Shown here piece after piece: positions 58,393 to 64,000 of a stretch of DNA of 64,000 nt. Source of the stretch: Cucumis sativus (taxonomy: Eukaryota > Streptophyta > Magnoliopsida > Cucurbitales > Cucurbitaceae); assembly GCF_000004075.3 (NCBI RefSeq), contig NC_026656.2:24562607-24626606 (forward strand), given 5' to 3'. Below the pieces are notes generated by a model. It was not told the DNA's origin. It was given only the letters and a program-made list of their open reading frames with translations, and did no database searches. A program made the position numbers and the translations under genes. Each line of letters begins with the position of its first letter. Positions within the stretch are counted from its first letter, which is position 1.

Positions 58393-60936
58393 ATGGTAGA
58401 GTTTGCTCCCAACACCAACACTGCTTCTGCCCCCGACGGCCTTCTTCACGATTCTTCTAAGCTTAAGAACTCTGAACCACTTGACTCTTTTGACTCCAAG
58501 GCCATCGATTACTCACTCGTCGATTCCTTCCTCGATTACGATTCTTTAAATGACTGGTTTGACGAATTAACATCGCCCAATATGGTCGATACACAAACGC
58601 TTCTTCCTGAAGGAGATGCCCATTTGAGTCAATCCGTTCAAAAGTCTGTTCCAGTTATTGATGGAGTTCAATCAAATTTTGTCAGGTCTGAAGATTTTAA
58701 AATAGAAATGAAGACGAGTGGTGAGGCTTGTAGTAACTCTACAGATTTCAATTCCATCACTGAAGAAGGGATGCCAAAGGTTACCTTGGTTCTTGATGGT
58801 GAGGCTTGTAGTAACTCTACAGATTTCAATTCCATCATTGAAGAAGGGATGTCAAAGGTTAGCTTGGTTCTTGATGGTGGGTGCATTTCGAAGGTTGAGT
58901 TGGAGTCTGAAGCGGATGATGGTGAAGGTGATGTGGAGTCAGAGGGCACAAGTTCAGCTTCAACATCTAGTAGTAGTAGCTCTGGGGGAAGTAGCGACAA
59001 TGAAGTAGATGAAGAGGAAGAGGATTCATCTTCTTCCACTAGTGCCGGTTGCGATGATGAAGAAGAGAAGGAGAACATTGTAGAAGCGGAGGGAAAGAGA
59101 GAAATTGGTGAACTTGAAGAAGGTGAGATAAGGGATGCTGATGATGAGGACGAAGAAGCTTTTGCAGATGACATGGTTGCGTGGGATAATGACGGTGAAG
59201 ACCTCAAGGAGGATGACGAAGACCTTGATGGAGAAGAGGAAGAGGCTGGGGCTGAAGGAGGGCCAATTACTTCTAAAAATGAGCTTAAGGTTCGTTTTCT
59301 GTTTACATCCTGATGCTTGCAAGTAGTCCTTTGGACTTTGTACACGTTTAAATGAAGACTGTATTTTCGGTGCCCAAGGTTGATGTTGCAATTTATTAAT
59401 AGTCAATATTGGTGCATTTCTTCTTTTTGGCTTGCTTGTAGGTTCTTCCTCCAGTTCCTCAAGTGCATGCTACGTTGCAGCCGCACCACCAAATGCTTCC
59501 TGTTGGAGTTGTTTTGTCAGTAAGTACCTCGATTTTAATAGAATTAAGTACTTCAGTTCTTTCTTTGTTTTCCCATTTCATGGTTTTCATTGTTTATGCA
59601 ACTAAACGATCTTTAAGAGGCAGCCCTTCTGAGTATTGATGTTATGCAATTATACTTGAGTTGAATTTGAAGTTCTGTTACTACTTTTCAGATGCTTGGC
59701 AATCAAGTCATTGTAGAGGGTGTTGAGAAGCACAATCCTCTCAGCGAAGGCTCTATTCTTTGGATAACTGAAGCTAGATCTCCATTGGGGTTGGTAGATG
59801 AAATCTTTGGACCTGTAAAAAATCCTTACTATTCTGTAAGGTACAATTCTGAAAGTGAAGTTCCTCTTGGAATTAGTGGTGGTACCCACGTCTCCTTCGT
59901 TCTTGAGTTTGCAGATTATGTTCTAAATAACAAAGACCTATACAAGAAGGGGTATGATGCATCTGGAGTGAATGATGAAGAGGTGTCAGATGATGGTGAG
60001 TTCTCAGATGATGAGAAAGAGCTTGAGTTCAAGAAAATGCAAAGGTTGGCTAAGAGGGCTATGAATGATAACCAACAGATCAATGCAAACAAAAATAATG
60101 GTAGGAAGAAGAAAAACAATGCTAAAGCCAGGAAATTTGGTGAGCGTACATTTGAGAATGCGAATGTTCCTGATGAGCCCAAGAAATTTTACGGCCAGTG
60201 CACTCCTGAGCAAGCAAAAATATCTGAAGGCAGAAAATTTGATCACCCTACACCACATCAAGCAAAGATGGATATGGTTAGGCCATCTCCGAATCAAAAC
60301 CAGCAAACTGGCCCTCCTTTGGCACCATTTGTATATCACGGTGGTTGTCCAAACCCTTCAGTTGCAGAACAATGCTTTATGAATGGAACTGGTATTATGT
60401 CATCGTTTCCCCCTACGTACAACCCCTGCTTTACACCAGCAATGAATGGTATTAGGCCAGCAGAAATGCCATTTCAGTTTCAGCAGCAGCAGAATCCGTT
60501 CTTTCCCAACGGTCTTCCAATGAATGGCATGCCTTGGTTATTACAGAATCCTGCACAACAAATGCCACAAATGCCTCAAATGCCTCAAATGCCTCAAATG
60601 CCTCAAATGCCTCAAATGCCTATGCTGAATACATTTGCTGGAGCAGCTTATCCACAGGGGTTCGTAGGTCCATCATCTGCCCTACCTAATTCCTCGACAG
60701 CGGTAGGGGCACAAGGAATCCATTCCGGTGGACTACAGTTTGGACAGAATCAAAACAACTTGCAGCCTGCAGCACAACAATTCAATCCCCCAAACTCGCA
60801 CCCGCCAGGTACATTTTCAGGAAACGTAGCACCACAACAGTTTAACCAAAACTCATCTTCAAAGCAGGGAAGAAAATCTCATGGTCGCGGAGGAAATCAT
60901 TTTAGAGGTAGAAGAGGTGGACGACAAAGTAGATGA
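58393..60936 (+). CDS. NAF1: H/ACA snoRNP non-core assembly factor NAF1
   Basis: Three coding exons, 58393-59289, 59442-59519 and 59692-60936, encode 739 residues, all junctions in phase 0 (donors GTTCGT and GTAAGT; acceptors TTGTAG and TTTCAG). NAF1 binds dyskerin/NAP57 during nuclear assembly of H/ACA snoRNPs and is later replaced by GAR1. The N-terminal 299 residues are Ser/Asp/Glu-rich (SSASTSSSSSSGGSS, ELEEGEIRDADDEDEE). The NAF1/GAR1 beta-barrel starts in exon 2 (VLPPVPQVHATLQ) and runs through LPVGVVLS, VEGVEKHNPLSEGSILWIT and LGLVDEIFGPVKNPYYSVRY (to about residue 390). Then come an acidic-basic linker, a Pro/Gln/Asn/Met-rich tail with a QMP repeat, and a Gly-Arg-rich C-terminus (GRGGNHFRGRRGGRQSR). 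The first donor (GTTCGT) is weak; read-through would stop seven codons later. The length suits plant NAF1, which has long disordered flanks. Confidence 0.93.
58720..58875 (+). repeat. 78-bp in-frame duplication inside NAF1 exon 1
   Basis: The units 58720-58797 and 58798-58875 each encode 26 residues beginning GEACSNSTDFNSI and ending LVLD. They differ at only a few bases (ATCACT/ATCATT, ATGCCA/ATGTCA, GTTACC/GTTAGC). The duplication keeps the frame and lies in the disordered acidic N-terminal region. Confidence 0.95.
60559..60621 (+). repeat. 9-bp coding minisatellite (CAAATGCCT)7 in NAF1
   Basis: Seven tandem units encode QMP repeated seven times in the low-complexity tail. The first unit ends in CCA instead of CCT. 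Copy number is likely variable between accessions. Confidence 0.95.
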
Positions 60937-62299
60937 ACCATTACTCGTTTCTTCATGATAGAGGTTTGCATATGTGCAATTCCTAAATTTTGATTACAAT
61001 CTGTCGTGTACAATCCTTTCATCAATCTGGGTTGGATGAGAATTAGGAAGTTAGTAGTCGCAATCATTTATTTCAGGGGTTAGTTTCTTTTTAATCGCTT
61101 GTTGGCTATATTCGTCTTCTCTACTGCACAATTCCTCCTGAGATCTATTTTAGAATTTGTTTAGTCGTGGTTTTATGCTCTAAAATAATTTCTTGCTGTC
61201 TCAGTCCGCCATTTAAAACAAGAAAAAAATATATTTGTCTTTTAAAACACATTAACTACTAACATTCTTCCTTGAAACATTTATGTTCAAAAATTTATTA
61301 GTGTTTCCATTATTGCTTTCATTCTTATTACAGTAAATTTATTGTGTTGATGTGTGCATATTTATTTATTTGTACTGAAAAATAGGGGGTGAAAAAAGAA
61401 GGGATAAAAGATAAGTAATACTGTATTGAAGACTTGTGATATATAACAACCAGAGTAATTTTCAACTTTATTTTTTTCAAAAACTTATGTTTGTGAGGAT
61501 AGTTTTCAAAGTTTAGTGTATGTTATTGAGATATAGTATGTTTGAAGGAGAAATTATTATTCTAGAATTTTGTGAACTTTTATGTTTTGATTTAAAATTT
61601 TGGTTTTTATTTTGTTTGTGAGAAAATTGTTTTAAAATTAGGATCAATTATAGTATTTTTTTAAAGTTCAATAATAGTATTTATGAAACTTTTGTAATAG
61701 TATTTTTAAATCAAAATTTGAAGTTAATATAAATGTATTTTTTAAAACCTTTTTTTCTAAAGAAAGTTTTCATCTAAAACTAACAATAAATCTATTTTTA
61801 AAATTTTTTTTTTGAAGAGTTAAAATCATTTTTTAAACTTTTCAAAGTTCAGTATTTATTTTTTGTTGGGAACATTCTTATAATTTGACTAAAGATTAAT
61901 AATTAATAAAACTTAATAAAATTATATATAATTGAAGTATGTAAAATAGAAAATATATATAATTGAAGTATGTAAAATAGAAAATATATAGAAATCATTT
62001 CCATATAAAAATGGATAATTTACACATGTAACAAAGTCAAAAAAATATTTATGGTCTGTGTAACAAAAAAAATAATTCATGTACCATAAAATATATATTT
62101 TTATAATTTTTTATATTTGTCTTTGAATATTGGTGAAGATTTGTCAATCTTTGCTATTTCTTCTCTTCTATTTCTCTAGATCTTTTTCTATTTTTAAACG
62201 ATTTATTTTTTCTATTTTCTATTTATCATTTTCAGCAAGATTCTTTGAAATTGTTTTAACATTCTTCTTTATCTTTCTCGTACTCGAGAATATTAAGAT
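60937..62299. other. 3' flank of NAF1 and AT-rich spacer
   Basis: The first few hundred bases hold the NAF1 3' UTR. Further on there is a 35-base exact direct repeat (AAAATATATATAATTGAAGTATGTAAAATAG-like, about 61920-61985). No gene is seen. Confidence 0.45.
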
Positions 62300-62700
62300 C
62301 GTTTAAATATTATTTTAAATAATCGACATGATCATTTACTATTGTCACACAATTGTTAAAATTTGAAGTTTTTTTCAATCATTTTTAACAAATTATATGA
62401 TCGTGTTGACGTGATCAACACGATTTTTTACCATTGTCAATACGATCGTTTACTATGATTAATACAGTCTTTAAAGTTGAAGCCTTTAAATCATTTACTA
62501 AACGAACTACACGATTGTGTCGACATGATCTAAACGATTGCTTACAATAGTCAATATAATCATTTAACATGGTTAACACGACTGTTAGATTTTAAGTTTT
62601 TAACGATAATTTATATTGGACTACACGATCGCTTATCATAATTAACACGATTGTTTTTCATGGTTTATACAATTGTTTACCGTGGTCAACACTTTCATAG
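62300..62700. repeat. 114-bp higher-order tandem repeat built on an ACGATCGTTTA motif
   Basis: A TTGAAG/TTTAAG-TTTTT landmark recurs at about 62363, 62477 and 62591, a 114-base spacing. Inside each unit a shorter period of about 20-23 bases repeats variants of ATGGTCAACACGATCGTTTAC (for example GTCAATACGATCGTTTACTA, GTCAATATAATCATTTAACA, ACTACACGATCGCTTATCA). No coding frame is present. Confidence 0.75.
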
Positions 62701-64000
62701 CAGTGCAATAACGTTTCCCACAATTGCTAATAGTGGTTCTTTGTTACAGTGTCATATCTACTACCGTTTCAATTGCCTTCATCGCACCTTCGTCCGCTTG
62801 CTATATCTTCAATTGTTGGTAGGTCGTGCCTCTACCTCACCCCTGTCCACCATGGCTCTCTCTCTAACTTACGTTCTCACTATTGTTTTTTAACCGCTGC
62901 AAGCAGATTTGCCACCCAATAAAGAATCTCGCTTCTTCCAAAAGCTAAAATCACCATTTGAAGAAATTAATGGAACATAAGTAGAAACCATTTTAGAATT
63001 AATTGAGATTAATTTTGGAATTAATAAAAACAATTAGTTCTTGCAATCGGTAATTATACAAGTTTTTTTTTTGTTTTATTTTCTTTGCTATGTTAGTCAT
63101 TTCCAACATTATCTCCCATGAACGATGGATATAGCAAACAAAACAAAAACAAAACACAAAATTGAAACTTATTTTCTAAAAAAAGTATGAGACCAAATTT
63201 AAATATTAATATCTTAAGATTTGAACTGATGCATAGTAAAACAAGATAAAAACTTTGTTATAAGAGAGTGAGTTACCGCCTGAACTTTCAATAACTATGG
63301 TTGAGACTCCACAACATATTTGCTCCTTAAATTTTCATTGATTCTATAATGAAACGTGTGCTATCTAAGGCCATGTACATAGAACCTGGAGTCAACATGA
63401 AAGTTTCAGAAAAACACCTTTAAACATTTTTTTGAAGAACCAAATATATATATAGTTGTAAATGGTATTTTTAAATATAGCAAAAATGAACTAAAATGAT
63501 TTTACAAAATTTCAGTTTTATGTCCGTAAACTTGATAATATATGAAATTTTGCAATGTTTTGGTAAATAACTTCGACAATATAACAAATTAAATTTGAGT
63601 TTTTTCTATTCCATCTTTATTGTTGGAGGTGTTGGTGAAGAACAAATGTGAGAGACTAATTATGAAAGTCCAAATCTTTAAAATTTTTTTAAACTTCTTT
63701 TGATGTTTACTATGATAAAGTAGGTTTTGGCTGTCTTTTTTTTTTTAATCTCAAATTGCCAAGATAGCTACATATGTAATTACAAACTATCAACTTATCA
63801 TTACACACAAACCCAAATAAATTATAAAGGGTCAAATAAGAATACCACTAATAGAGACAAAGTCTATTAATGATGAAAATATAAAAATATGTAATTAAAA
63901 TAAAATAGATGATAGGCTTCTATTTATAACTAATAGAAAATCTATATGGTTGATGTTATACTGTGATATAGAGTAATCATGGTCTATGAATAAAACCAAA
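62701..64000. other. AT-rich end of window
   Basis: No gene is supported. A less AT-rich patch at 62750-62900 has an 80-codon frame of no recognisable content. The last 200 bases contain TAATAGAGACAAAGTCTATTAATGA-type palindromic words like those near 4860 and 57100, probably the same dispersed repeat. Confidence 0.4.

Noticed and set aside
58668..59345. 225-codon minus-strand Ser-rich frame
   Set aside because: Mirror image of the acidic Glu/Asp codons of NAF1 exon 1; the plus strand is clearly the coding one.
60004..60382. Overlapping frames on both strands inside NAF1 exon 3
   Set aside because: Shadows of the real NAF1 frame; no conserved content.
1..64000. CRISPR arrays, operons, phage or bacterial elements
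   Set aside because: None present; all gene structure is eukaryotic nuclear.

Overview
The window is plant nuclear DNA: about two-thirds A+T, with intron-split genes whose GT/AG junctions can be read, a plant-type intron-containing tRNA-Tyr gene, and many transposon remnants. The gene types (THO7, norcoclaurine-synthase-like PR-10 proteins, L-type lectin receptor kinases, a PLS-type PPR protein, NAF1) and the repeat style fit a eurosid dicot. A cucurbit such as Cucumis is my best guess, but that is inference from resemblance and no search was run.

Layout. 1-1480 is a degenerate tandem-repeat field in front of a two-exon THO complex subunit 7 gene (1681-4557, +), whose long intron carries a LINE fragment. 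A cluster of three two-exon Bet v 1/PR-10 genes of the norcoclaurine-synthase-like branch follows, all on the minus strand (5239-6206, 10428-12069, 21374-22310). Between the second and third lies a complete 5,234-bp Ty3/gypsy chromovirus (14476-19709, minus). It has near-identical 370-bp LTRs and a perfect 5-bp target duplication, but its coding region is broken. From 22.3 to 30.9 kb there is no intact gene, only a decayed tRNA-Tyr copy, LTR-like and CACTA-like fragments, a 30-A run and an unusually G+C-rich segment.

The middle holds an intronless L-type lectin receptor kinase (30948-32927, +), an antisense LINE remnant, an intronless 790-residue PPR gene (34518-36890, -), an LTR-like repeat block, an intron-containing tRNA-Tyr(GTA) gene (42031-42118, -), a lectin-only pseudogene (about 45095-45840, +) and a second lectin receptor kinase (46330-48282, -) facing the first. 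From 48.3 to 57.6 kb are repeats: a 116-bp duplication, a copia gag remnant, a GTATCAA-type minisatellite and a CACTA remnant. NAF1, the H/ACA snoRNP assembly factor, is encoded by three coding exons at 58393-60936 (+). The last 3 kb is AT-rich with a 114-bp higher-order repeat.

The genes do not form a pathway. THO7 (mRNP export) and NAF1 (snoRNP biogenesis) are housekeeping genes. The PR-10 cluster and the lectin kinase group are small local gene families of the kind linked to specialised metabolism and defence. The points most worth pursuing are the PR-10 trio, which keeps three of the four norcoclaurine-synthase catalytic positions but not the aspartate, and the retrotransposon that looks young by its LTRs yet is disabled by nonsense codons, a frameshift and an RNase H deletion. 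I see no clearly new system beyond these.
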